The translations under genes were made by a program, and so were the position numbers. Below, in pieces: positions 32,440-41,013 of a DNA stretch of 64,000 nucleotides; positions within the stretch are counted from its first letter, which is position 1; each line of letters starts with the position of its first letter. The stretch covers positions 186,001 through 250,000 of the forward strand of contig RKSN01000002.1 in NCBI GenBank assembly GCA_005518185.1. The letters run 5' to 3'. The stretch comes from Chakrabartia godavariana (GTDB lineage: Bacteria; Pseudomonadota; Alphaproteobacteria; Sphingomonadales; Sphingomonadaceae). The notes under the pieces are model-generated. The model was not told where the DNA came from and searched no databases. It was given only the letters and a program-made list of their open reading frames with translations.

Positions 32440-35293
32440 TGAGCCGCGCCCCTTCTGCATCATAGAAAACCATCGAACTGACCTTGGCCACATGCGTCTG
32501 GCCCGGCATCGGGATGAACAGGCTCTGCCCCATCCGGTTCTGGCCATCGACCACCAGCGCCATCGCGATCGACCGGCCAAGAGCCTCGCTCCAATAGGAG
32601 GAGGTCACATGCCCGATCATCGTCATCGGCACGGGCTGGTTGGGATCGGCAACGATCTGCGCGCCTTCTTCGAGCACGACATTCGGATCTTCGGTCAGAA
32701 GCCCGACCAGATGCTTGCGTCCGGGCGCCACGATATCAGGACGCGCGAGCGACCGCTTGCCGACGAAATCGGGCTTCTTCTTGCCGATCGCCCAGTCGAG
32801 CCCGGCATCCTGCGGGGTGACGGTGCCATCGGTATCCTGCCCGACGATGATGAAGCCCTTTTCCGCACGCAGAACGTGCATCGCCTCGGTCCCATAGGGC
32901 GTGATGTCGAAACGCGCGCCTTCGGCCATAATCCGTTCCCACAGCGCGCGGCCATAAGCGGACGGCACGTTGATTTCGAAACCGAGTTCGCCCGTAAAGC
33001 TCACGCGGAACAGGCGGGTCGGAATGCCGCAGATCGTACCTTCGCGCACCGCCATATGCGGGAAGGCCTCGGCGGAAAGGTCGATGCCTTCCACCAGCGG
33101 CTCCAGCACCTTGCGTGCATTGGGGCCCTGCAGTGCGATCACCGCATATTGCTCGGTCGTGCTCGTCAGCCAGACATTGAGGTCAGGCCATTCCGTCTGG
33201 AGATAATCCTCCATCATGTTGAGCACGCGCGCGGCACCGCCCGTCGTCGTGGTCAGATGGAAGCGGTCCGCCGCCAGACGCGCTGACACGCCGTCATCGG
33301 TGATGAAGCCGTCTTCCTTCAGCAGCAGGCCATAGCGGCAGCGCCCCGGCTCCAGCGCCTTCCAGGGGTTGGTGTACATGCGGTTGAGGAACTCGGCCGC
33401 ATCGGGGCCAACAACCTCGATCTTGCCGAGCGTCGAGGCATCGAAAATGCCGACCGAAGACCGCACCATGCGGCATTCGCGGTTGACCGCCGCGTGCATG
33501 TCCTCCCCGGCCTTCGGGAAGTAGCGGGCCCGCCGCCACTGCGCGACCAGTTCGAACACCGCGCCATTTTCCTCGGCCCAGCTGTCGATATTGGTCTTGC
33601 GTGTCGGCTGGAACAGCGGTCCTTTGGCATGGCCCGCCAGCGCGCCAAAGGTCTGCGGCGTATAAGGCGGACGGAAGGTCGTGAGACCGATGTCAGCCAC
33701 GGGCCGGTTGAGCGCCGTGGATGCGATCTGCAGGCCGTTGAGGTTCGATGTCTTGCCCTGATCGGTCGCCATGCCGTTCGTCGTGTAGCGCTTGATGTGC
33801 TCGATCGACCGGAAGCCTTCGCGCACGGCAAGCTTGATGTCCTTGGCGGTCACGTCGTTCTGGAAATCGACGAACGCCTTGGCGCGCGTCGGGTCCTTGG
33901 GGGTCGGCAGGATGTCGATCACCGCGCCGTCGCCAAACGACCATGCCCCCGCGCACGCGCCGACACAGCGGACGTTCTCGTTGGGCTGATCAGGCACATA
34001 GGCGCCGAGATCGTCGCGCCAGGCTAGCGTGCCCTTGCTGTGCGACCAGAGGTGGACCGTGAGTGTCCAGCCACCGGCCATAAGCAACGCGTCACAGGCC
34101 AGATCCGCCACACCCGTGCCGCCATTGCGTGCAATCGAGATGGCCTTGACGCCCAGACGGCCGCGCACGCCGATGACGCTGTGTCCGAGATGCACCGGGA
34201 TGCCCAAGGCTTCCGCCTGCGCCAGAAGGTCTGGCGACACGGCGTCGCGCACATCGACGATCGCCGCGATGCCGACACCCGTTTTGGCGAGCGCGAAGAT
34301 ATCATGCCAGCCGCTGTCATGCGATGCCATCAGCGCGATCGACCGGCCGACCGCCACGCCGAAGCGCAGGGCGAAGACCCGCGCCGCCGAGGCCAGCATG
34401 ACGCCGGGCGTGTCATTGCCATCAAACACCAGCGGGCGCTCGATAGCGCCTTGGGCGAGGATGACCTCACCCGCGCGGATGCGCCACAGCTTCTCGCGCG
34501 GGCCGTGCGGCACGTCTGCCAGATGGTCGGTCAGTCGCTCGACGGCGCCGATGAAATTGTCATGAAAATAGCCGAACGCCGTTGTCCGCGTGAGCACGGT
34601 GACATTGGGCGACGCCGCGAGAGCCTTCACACTGCGGTCCAGCCAGGGCCACAGCGCCGGATCGGACAGGGCGCCGCCGCCCAGCTCGTCCTGCTCATCG
34701 ATCAGGATGACGCGCCCATTGCCCGACGCCGCCTCCAGCGCGGCATCGATCCCCGCCGGTCCGGCCCCGATGATCAGGACATCGCAATGCGCATAGGTGG
34801 CCGCATAATGGTCCGGATCTTCCTCGGTCGGCGGATGGCCCAGCCCCGCCATGCGGCGGATGGCCGGCTCATACAGCTTCTCCCAGAAGGAGCGCGGCCA
34901 CATGAAGGTCTTATTGTAGAATCCCGCCGGGAAGAACATGCCCAGCCGGTCGTTGATCGCGCCCAGATCAAACTTCAGCGACGGCCAGCGGTTCTGGCTG
35001 CTCGCCTCCAGCCCGTCATAAAGATCGATGCTGGTCGCACGCAGGTTTGGCGTAAAACGGCCCGGACCGCGCGTTACCGAAATCAGGGCATTGGGCTCTT
35101 CGCTGCCCGCCCCCAGCAAGCCGCGCGGGCGGTGATATTTGAACGATCGGCCGAAGAGCTGGACCCCGTTGGCCAGCAGTGCCGACGCCAGCGTGTCGCC
35201 TTCAAACCCGGCATAGGTCGCGCCGTCAAAGCGGAACGCAAGCTGCGTCTGGCGGTTGACGCGACCGCCCATTGGCAAACGATATCCCGTCAT
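32432..35293 (-). CDS. soxA: Sarcosine oxidase alpha subunit (module B copy)
   Basis: This 953-residue subunit is close to the classical type: LPMGGRVNR lead, ferredoxin-like domain without cluster cysteines, SFKYHRPRG, KTFMWPRSFWEKLYEPAIRR, an NAD-binding IIGAGPAGIDAAL (about residues 174-187), and a C-terminal GcvT-like folate domain. It completes oxidative demethylation of sarcosine to glycine with transfer of the methyl carbon to tetrahydrofolate. It begins with ATGA inside the soxD end. Confidence 0.95.
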   Translation of the reverse strand: MTGYRLPMGGRVNRQTQLAFRFDGATYAGFEGDTLASALLANGVQLFGRSFKYHRPRGLLGAGSEEPNALISVTRGPGRFTPNLRATSIDLYDGLEASSQNRWPSLKFDLGAINDRLGMFFPAGFYNKTFMWPRSFWEKLYEPAIRRMAGLGHPPTEEDPDHYAATYAHCDVLIIGAGPAGIDAALEAASGNGRVILIDEQDELGGGALSDPALWPWLDRSVKALAASPNVTVLTRTTAFGYFHDNFIGAVERLTDHLADVPHGPREKLWRIRAGEVILAQGAIERPLVFDGNDTPGVMLASAARVFALRFGVAVGRSIALMASHDSGWHDIFALAKTGVGIAAIVDVRDAVSPDLLAQAEALGIPVHLGHSVIGVRGRLGVKAISIARNGGTGVADLACDALLMAGGWTLTVHLWSHSKGTLAWRDDLGAYVPDQPNENVRCVGACAGAWSFGDGAVIDILPTPKDPTRAKAFVDFQNDVTAKDIKLAVREGFRSIEHIKRYTTNGMATDQGKTSNLNGLQIASTALNRPVADIGLTTFRPPYTPQTFGALAGHAKGPLFQPTRKTNIDSWAEENGAVFELVAQWRRARYFPKAGEDMHAAVNRECRMVRSSVGIFDASTLGKIEVVGPDAAEFLNRMYTNPWKALEPGRCRYGLLLKEDGFITDDGVSARLAADRFHLTTTTGGAARVLNMMEDYLQTEWPDLNVWLTSTTEQYAVIALQGPNARKVLEPLVEGIDLSAEAFPHMAVREGTICGIPTRLFRVSFTGELGFEINVPSAYGRALWERIMAEGARFDITPYGTEAMHVLRAEKGFIIVGQDTDGTVTPQDAGLDWAIGKKKPDFVGKRSLARPDIVAPGRKHLVGLLTEDPNVVLEEGAQIVADPNQPVPMTMIGHVTSSYWSEALGRSIAMALVVDGQNRMGQSLFIPMPGQTHVAKVSSMVFYDAEGARLNV

Positions 35294-35562
35294 TTGCGGG
35301 GTTCCCCTGCCTTGTACGTGGTTTCAAACTTGTCGGTGACGGTATCGCGCACCGCATTGAAGAAGCGGCCACAGCCGTGGATATGGCGCCAGCGCTCATG
35401 GTGACGGCCACGCGGATTGGCGCGGATGAAGAGATAGTGCTCCCACTCCTCATCGCTCAATGCGGAAGGGTCCGCCGGCCGCGCGATATGCGCCTGCCCG
35501 GCATAAGCGAACTCAAGTTCTGCGCGCTTTTCGTCGCAATAGGGACAATGGATCAGGATCAT
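35290..35562 (-). CDS. soxD: Sarcosine oxidase delta subunit (module B copy)
   Basis: This 90-residue subunit has zinc ligands C6 and C9 (CPYCDEKR) and the RWRHIHGCGRFFN segment with the His/Cys pair. ATG 35562 is the start, fitting the usual 90-residue size; it directly follows the soxB stop. Confidence 0.95.
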   Translation of the reverse strand: MILIHCPYCDEKRAELEFAYAGQAHIARPADPSALSDEEWEHYLFIRANPRGRHHERWRHIHGCGRFFNAVRDTVTDKFETTYKAGEPRK

Positions 35563-35563
35563 A

Positions 35564-36817
35564 TCAGTGTGCCACCGCCGCTGCTGCCGCTTCATCGATC
35601 AGACGGCCGTTGCGGAAGCGGTCCAGATTGAACGGCGCGTTGATCCGGTGTGGCTCGTCCTTGGCCATGGTGTAGGCGAGCAGATCTCCCGCGCCCGGCG
35701 TCGCCTTGAAGCCGCCCGTGCCCCAGCCGCAATTGACGTAGAGCCCCTGCACCGGGGTCTTGCCGAGGATCGGCGAGCGGTCGGGCGTGACGTCGACGAT
35801 GCCGCCCCAGGTGCGCAGCATCCGCATGCGGCGGAAGATCGGGAAAATCTCGCAGATCGCCGCCAGCGTATGCTCAACGATGTGCAGCGCGCCGCGTTGC
35901 GAATAGCTGACATATTGGTCGGTGCCCGCGCCGATGACGAGCTCGCCCTTGTCCGACTGGCTCATATAGGCGTGCACGGTGTTGGACATGACAACACACG
36001 GGAAGATTGGCTTGACCGGCTCCGACACCAAGGCCTGCAGCGGATAGCTTTCCAGCGGGAAATCAAGGCCCGCCATCTGCATGAGGACCGAGGTGTTGCC
36101 TGCCGCCGAAACGCCGATCCGTTTGCACGCAATTGATCCCCGCGTCGTCTCAACGCCGGTCACCGCGCCATCGGGGCCGCGATTGATGCCGGTGACGGCA
36201 CAATTCTGGATGATGTCCACGCCAAGGGCGGCTGCCGCGCGGGCATAGCCCCAAGCGACCGTATCATGCCGTGCTGTTCCGCCGCGCCGCTGGAGCGCGG
36301 CACCGAGCACGGGGTAGCGCGCGTCGGGCGAAATGTTGAGCGGCGGGCAATAGGCCTTGGCCTCTTCCGGGGTCAGCCATTCATTGTCGACCCCGTTGAG
36401 GCGGTTGGCATGGATATGCCGCTTGAAGCTCTGAATATCATGCACATTGTGCGCGAGCATCATCACGCCGCGCTTGGAATACATCGTGTTGTAGTTGAGT
36501 TCCTGGCTCAGCCCGTCCCACAGCTTGACGGCGTGGTCGTACAGATGCGCGCTTTCGTCATAGAGGTAGTTGGACCGGATGATCGTCGTGTTGCGGCCCG
36601 TATTGCCGCCGCCGATCCAGCCCTTTTCGAGCACAGCAACCTTGGTGATCCCGTACTTTTTGGCGAGATAATAGGCCGCCCCCAGACCATGTCCGCCGCC
36701 GCCCACGATGATCGCATCATAGGCTGGCTTGGGTGCCGCATCGGGCCATTGTTCCGGCCAGCCCTGATGCCCGCCAAGTGCCTTGGCGAACAGGCTCATC
36801 GCGCTGAACCGCGTCAT
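35564..36817 (-). CDS. soxB: Sarcosine oxidase beta subunit (module B copy)
   Basis: A 417-residue subunit with FAD motif [16 protein letters not shown] (about residues 38-53), [16 protein letters not shown], and [16 protein letters not shown] with the covalent-FMN histidine. It is the catalytic half of sarcosine oxidase. It overlaps the cupin gene by four bases. Sequence is clearly different from the soxB at 23118, so the two sets are old paralogues. Confidence 0.95.
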   Translation of the reverse strand: MTRFSAMSLFAKALGGHQGWPEQWPDAAPKPAYDAIIVGGGGHGLGAAYYLAKKYGITKVAVLEKGWIGGGNTGRNTTIIRSNYLYDESAHLYDHAVKLWDGLSQELNYNTMYSKRGVMMLAHNVHDIQSFKRHIHANRLNGVDNEWLTPEEAKAYCPPLNISPDARYPVLGAALQRRGGTARHDTVAWGYARAAAALGVDIIQNCAVTGINRGPDGAVTGVETTRGSIACKRIGVSAAGNTSVLMQMAGLDFPLESYPLQALVSEPVKPIFPCVVMSNTVHAYMSQSDKGELVIGAGTDQYVSYSQRGALHIVEHTLAAICEIFPIFRRMRMLRTWGGIVDVTPDRSPILGKTPVQGLYVNCGWGTGGFKATPGAGDLLAYTMAKDEPHRINAPFNLDRFRNGRLIDEAAAAAVAH

Positions 36818-37131
36818 GGTCTTGCCTCAACGAAAGGCATGTAGGTGATCAGCATCGTACATCCGTTCCTGCTTCCTGCGCGATGCATCGCGCCGGGCAT
36901 CCGCACAACGACGTCTCCGGCCTGATAGCTTTCCTCATCGTCATAGAAATCGCCTTCAATGACATAAATTTGCTCAATTTTATCGTGGTCGTGCAATGTG
37001 CCCAAAGGGCCAGCCTCAACCCGCATCAGCAGCGTCTGATATCCCGCATCGTCGATCAGCGTCCGCGTTTCACCCGCAGCCAGAGGCGCCGCCGCAAGCT
37101 TCAGCGATCCGGATGCGGGCAGTACCGTCAT
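36814..37131 (-). CDS. Single-domain cupin protein
   Basis: This 105-residue protein keeps all metal ligands of the cupin fold: motif 1 [14 protein letters not shown] (H-x-H-x3-E-x6-G) and motif 2 PGAMHRAG. It therefore probably binds a divalent metal. It overlaps the Rieske gene upstream and soxB downstream by four bases each, so it is made in step with the demethylation enzymes. Possible roles are handling of a hydroxylated or aldehyde intermediate, or substrate sensing. No function is known for this position. Confidence 0.85.
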   Translation of the reverse strand: MTVLPASGSLKLAAAPLAAGETRTLIDDAGYQTLLMRVEAGPLGTLHDHDKIEQIYVIEGDFYDDEESYQAGDVVVRMPGAMHRAGSRNGCTMLITYMPFVEARP

Positions 37132-38378
37132 GCCCCAGCCTTTGCCAGGGCCGCCTTGGCACGATCCACGTAGAAGTCCTTGAAATCCTCGACCAGCTTC
37201 TCTTCCACGGCATAGTGGCCCGGTTTGTAGCCATCGGTCGAAATGCCCTGATGGTTGAGCATCGAGAAATGCCCATCCTGCGTGTTGGTCGTCCGCCAGA
37301 GCGCTGCGATATGGTCGGGATCATAGTCGACGCCTTCGACCGCATCCTCATGCACCAGCCAGCTCGTCCGCAGCAGCGTCTTGTCGGCAGCCACCGGCGT
37401 CAGCGAGAAGGTGACGACATGGTCGCAGCAGAAGTGATGCCAGCTGTTCGGCTGCGTCCAAACCGACAGGCTGGACGTTTCCGGCTCGGTGAACGGTCCG
37501 ATGAGCTTCTTGCAGGCCAGCTTTCCGTCGATCGACTGCGTGACCGCGCCATTGGCGAGCGGCAGGCGCGCCATGCGGTGCCACCAGCCGTCGGGAAACT
37601 CGATGAGATCGCGGAAAATGCCCATCGCCTTCCACTGGTCACGCTTGGCCTCCACCATCGCGTCAAAGGCCTTGTCGTCGACTACGTCAGCCTCGCCATC
37701 CTCGGGCAGACCCTTGCCGAAGCCATAGGTGCCCAGAACGCTGATGAGTTCGGGATGCCCTGCATCGCAGTGATAGCATTCGCGGTTGTTTTCCATCACC
37801 AACTTCCAGTTGGCGTCTTCGATGTAATTGTCCTGCACCGCGACCTTCATGCGCTCCAGATCATAGACGGCGATCTGGTCGACGATGTCGGCCTTGACCC
37901 GATCGATGGGCGGCGGCGTATCGGCCATGCAGATGAAGATCAGCCCGCCCACATTTTCGAGCGCGACGGGTGACAGGCCGTTCTCTTTCTTGTCGAAATC
38001 TTCCGCCATGCTGCGTGCCGCGATGAGTGCGCCGTCCAGCCCATAGGTCCACTGGTGGTAGGGGCACGTGAGGCGCGGCGCCCGGCCCCGCTGCTCCTGG
38101 CAGATCCGCGCGCCGCGATGGCGGCAGGAATTCCAGAAGGCACGCACTTCATTGTCGCGGCCGCGGATGATGATGATCGAATTGTTCGCGAGCTCGAACA
38201 GGAAGTAGTCGCCCGGATTTTTGACGTGCGCCACGGTGCAGGCATAGAGCCAGACCGACTTCAGCATCACCTGCGTATCGAACTGAAACGCCTCCTCGCT
38301 CACATAAAGCTCGCGCGGCAGGGTCAGGCCCTTGCGGTCCTTGTTCAGAAGATGGCCAATGGGGTCGAAGCGCGACAT
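37128..38378 (-). CDS. gbcA: Rieske oxygenase alpha subunit, glycine-betaine demethylase-like (module B)
   Basis: This 416-residue terminal oxygenase has Rieske ligands C85, H87, C105 and H108 (SCRHRG and CPYHQW), iron-site ENNRECYHCDAGHPE, and a distal TQDGHF carboxylate. With the neighbouring BCCT carrier, dimethylglycine-dehydrogenase-like protein and SoxBDAG, it most likely removes the first methyl of glycine betaine to give dimethylglycine and formaldehyde. The symbol is by pathway logic and family; the module A and C paralogues show that substrate can differ. The GbcB reductase partner is absent here. Confidence 0.85.
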   Translation of the reverse strand: MSRFDPIGHLLNKDRKGLTLPRELYVSEEAFQFDTQVMLKSVWLYACTVAHVKNPGDYFLFELANNSIIIIRGRDNEVRAFWNSCRHRGARICQEQRGRAPRLTCPYHQWTYGLDGALIAARSMAEDFDKKENGLSPVALENVGGLIFICMADTPPPIDRVKADIVDQIAVYDLERMKVAVQDNYIEDANWKLVMENNRECYHCDAGHPELISVLGTYGFGKGLPEDGEADVVDDKAFDAMVEAKRDQWKAMGIFRDLIEFPDGWWHRMARLPLANGAVTQSIDGKLACKKLIGPFTEPETSSLSVWTQPNSWHHFCCDHVVTFSLTPVAADKTLLRTSWLVHEDAVEGVDYDPDHIAALWRTTNTQDGHFSMLNHQGISTDGYKPGHYAVEEKLVEDFKDFYVDRAKAALAKAGA

Positions 38379-38381
38379 GCC

Positions 38382-40889
38382 TTAGCTCCTCAGGGCAAGA
38401 TTTTCCGGGTCAAAGGGCGAATCCGGGATCAAGGTCGCCTTGTGGCGCTTGCCCAGAATGGCAATTTCAAACTCGGCGCCGGGGACGGCAAGGTCCGGCC
38501 GGATCATCGCGAGCGCCAGGCTCTTGCCGACGCGCCAGCCATAGCCTCCCGACGTCGCGCGGCCGACAATCTCGTCGCCCTGATAGATCGCTTCGGATCC
38601 GCGCGCGTCAGCGTCGGTCACGCCGTGCACTTCCATTGTGACGAGCGTGTTGGCCAGCCCCTTTTCCTTCCACGCCAGCAGCGCGTCCTTGCCGAAGAAG
38701 CCCGGCTTCTTGAGGCTGATGAAACGGTCGAGCCCGCTTTCATAGGCCGCATATTCCACCGACAGTTCACGCGGGATGAGCTTGTAGCTCTTTTCCAGCG
38801 CCATCAGCGTCATCGCGCGAATGCCGAACGGCTTGATGTCAAACTCGGCACCGGCCTCCATCAGAAGGTCGAAGATGTAGTTCTGCATCTCGATCGGGTG
38901 ATGGATTTCCCAGCCAAGCTCCCCGATGAAGTTGACGCGGAGCGCATCAACCTGCGCGAGACCGATGCTGATCTTCTGGCCGGTCAGCCACGGGAACGCC
39001 TCGTTGGACAGGTTCGCATCGGTGACCTTCTTGAGCACGTCGCGCGCGCGCGGCCCCGCCAGCACGAGAACACCCATCGCCGTCGTCAGGCGTTCAAACG
39101 ACACCGAGCCGTCGCGCGGCATAGCCTTCTTCAGATAGTCATGGTCGTGGCGTTCATAGGCGCCGGCCGAGACCAGATAATAACGCTGCGGCCCCATCTT
39201 GTAGACGGTGAACTCGCTGCGCACGCCGCCCTTCGACGTCAGCAGGTAAGAGAGCGAGACCCGGCCCAGCTTCTTGGGCACGGCATTGGTCAGCAACTGG
39301 TCGAGCCAGGCTTCCGCGCCCGGGCCGGAGATTTCGCACTTGGCGAAAGCGCTCATGTCCTGAATGCCAACCTTTTCATGGACATGGCGACATTCATTGC
39401 CAACATGTTCGAAATAGTTGGACCGGCGGAACGACCATTTCTCGCGAATGGGTTCCCCTTGAACCACCGGGTGATTGTCGTTCAGCAGGACATCGGGCTT
39501 GTTGAGATCGGCCTCAGTGAGGGCATAGCCTTGCGGCGCGAACCAGTTGGGCCGCTCCCATCCATAGACCGAGCCGAATACGGCACCCAGCGCCTTCATC
39601 CGGTCATAACAGGGCGTCCGGCGCAGGGCGCGACCGGCCTCACGCTCTTCGTCGGGATAATGGACGGTGAAGACCTTGGCATAGGCTTCCTCATTCTTTT
39701 CAATGAGATATCCACGGCCCGCATAGTCGCCGAAGCGGCGGGGATCGACGCCCATCATGTCGATGGTCGGCTCGCCATCGACGATCCAGTGCGCAAGCTG
39801 CCAGCCTGCGCCGCCGGCTGCGGTCACGCCGAAGCTGTGGCCTTCGTTCAGCCAGAAGTTCTTGAGACCCCAGGCCGGGCCGACGATCGGCGAGCCATCG
39901 GGCGTATAGGCGATGGCGCCGTTATAGACCTTCTTGATGCCAACCTCGCCAAAGGCGGGGACGCGTTCCATGGCGGCCATGATGTAAGGCTCCAGCCGCT
40001 CCAGCGCGTCGGGGAACAGCTCATATTCGCTGTTGGCAGCAGGTCCATCGACATAGCAAGCCGGTGCGCCGACTTCATACGGCCCGAGCAGAAGGCCGCC
40101 GGCTTCCTCGCGCATGTAATAGCTGGCGTCGGATTCGCGCAGGACGCCCATTTCGGGCAGACCCTGCTTCTTGCGCTCCATGATCGCGGGATGCTGTTCG
40201 GTGACGATATACTGGTGCTCGACCGGGATGACCGGGATGTCGAGGCCGACCATCGCGCCCGTCTGCCGCGCGAAATTGCCCGAGCAGGAAATGACGTGCT
40301 CGCAGGTGATGTCGCCCTGATCGGTCGAAATCAGCCATTCGCCATTGGGCTGCTGCGTGATCGCGGTGACAGTCGTGTTGCGGTAGATGGTCGCGCCGCG
40401 CTGCCGCGCGCCCTTGGCCAGCGCCTGCGTCAGGTCGGCGGGCTGGATGTAGCCGTCCTCGGGATGCTGAATGGCGCCGACGACGCCCTCCGTGTTGCAC
40501 AGCGGCCAGATGTCCTTGACCTGATCGGGCGTGAGGAAGTTCACGTCCACACCGATGGTCCGGGCGACGCCTGCATAATAATGATATTCGTCCATCCGGT
40601 CCTGCGTGGTCGCCAGACGGATGTTGGTCACTTGCGAGAAGCCGACATTCAGCTCGGTCTCGGCCTCAAGGCTCGGATAAAGGCCAACCGAATATTGGTG
40701 CAGCTTGCCGACCGAATAGCTGAGGTTGAACAGTGGCAGCAGCCCGGCCGCGTGCCAGGTCGAACCCGACGTCAGCTCCTTGCGTTCAAGGAGGACGACA
40801 TCGGTCCAGCCGAGTTTTGCGAGATGATAGAGCGTGCTGACGCCCACCACGCCGCCGCCGATGACCACTGCCCGCGCTGTCGATTTCAT
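38382..40889 (-). CDS. Dimethylglycine/sarcosine dehydrogenase-like flavoprotein with GcvT domain (module B)
   Basis: This 835-residue protein has a DAO-fold FAD domain (VVIGGGVVGVSTLYHLA, residues 8-24; covalent FAD histidine H46 in WHAAG) and a C-terminal GcvT-like folate domain from about residue 430. It resembles dimethylglycine dehydrogenase: it oxidises an N-methyl group and hands the carbon to tetrahydrofolate. It is first in the operon, three bases before the Rieske gene, and would turn dimethylglycine into sarcosine for SoxBDAG. Start ATG 40889 follows an AAGCTT-preceded weak ribosome site. Confidence 0.9.
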   Translation of the reverse strand: MKSTARAVVIGGGVVGVSTLYHLAKLGWTDVVLLERKELTSGSTWHAAGLLPLFNLSYSVGKLHQYSVGLYPSLEAETELNVGFSQVTNIRLATTQDRMDEYHYYAGVARTIGVDVNFLTPDQVKDIWPLCNTEGVVGAIQHPEDGYIQPADLTQALAKGARQRGATIYRNTTVTAITQQPNGEWLISTDQGDITCEHVISCSGNFARQTGAMVGLDIPVIPVEHQYIVTEQHPAIMERKKQGLPEMGVLRESDASYYMREEAGGLLLGPYEVGAPACYVDGPAANSEYELFPDALERLEPYIMAAMERVPAFGEVGIKKVYNGAIAYTPDGSPIVGPAWGLKNFWLNEGHSFGVTAAGGAGWQLAHWIVDGEPTIDMMGVDPRRFGDYAGRGYLIEKNEEAYAKVFTVHYPDEEREAGRALRRTPCYDRMKALGAVFGSVYGWERPNWFAPQGYALTEADLNKPDVLLNDNHPVVQGEPIREKWSFRRSNYFEHVGNECRHVHEKVGIQDMSAFAKCEISGPGAEAWLDQLLTNAVPKKLGRVSLSYLLTSKGGVRSEFTVYKMGPQRYYLVSAGAYERHDHDYLKKAMPRDGSVSFERLTTAMGVLVLAGPRARDVLKKVTDANLSNEAFPWLTGQKISIGLAQVDALRVNFIGELGWEIHHPIEMQNYIFDLLMEAGAEFDIKPFGIRAMTLMALEKSYKLIPRELSVEYAAYESGLDRFISLKKPGFFGKDALLAWKEKGLANTLVTMEVHGVTDADARGSEAIYQGDEIVGRATSGGYGWRVGKSLALAMIRPDLAVPGAEFEIAILGKRHKATLIPDSPFDPENLALRS

Positions 40890-40990
40890 AAGCTTCGCCT
40901 GACCGTTCTGAACCCTGAGATAATCAGGGCGCTATGTCAGGCGAACGGCCCTCCCGACAACCGGGAGCAGACCGCAACGCCACAATATAA

Positions 40991-41011
40991 GATATTCTAA
41001 TGTATATTATC
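40991..41011. promoter_or_regulatory. AT-rich imperfect dyad upstream of module B
   Basis: In the 124-base region between the AceE-like gene and the module B operon, GATATTCTAA and TGTATATTATC form an imperfect palindrome with GATA and TATC outer arms. It is about 100 bases upstream of the operon start and is strikingly AT-rich against its surroundings. It may be promoter or operator DNA for module B. Confidence 0.35.
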
Positions 41012-41013
41012 AG

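Noticed and set aside
38055-41000. Long open frame of 981 codons on the + strand
   Set aside because: It is antisense to the Rieske and dimethylglycine-dehydrogenase-like genes, whose motifs are intact on the - strand. The + frame translation is Arg/Asp/His-rich and has no recognisable fold.
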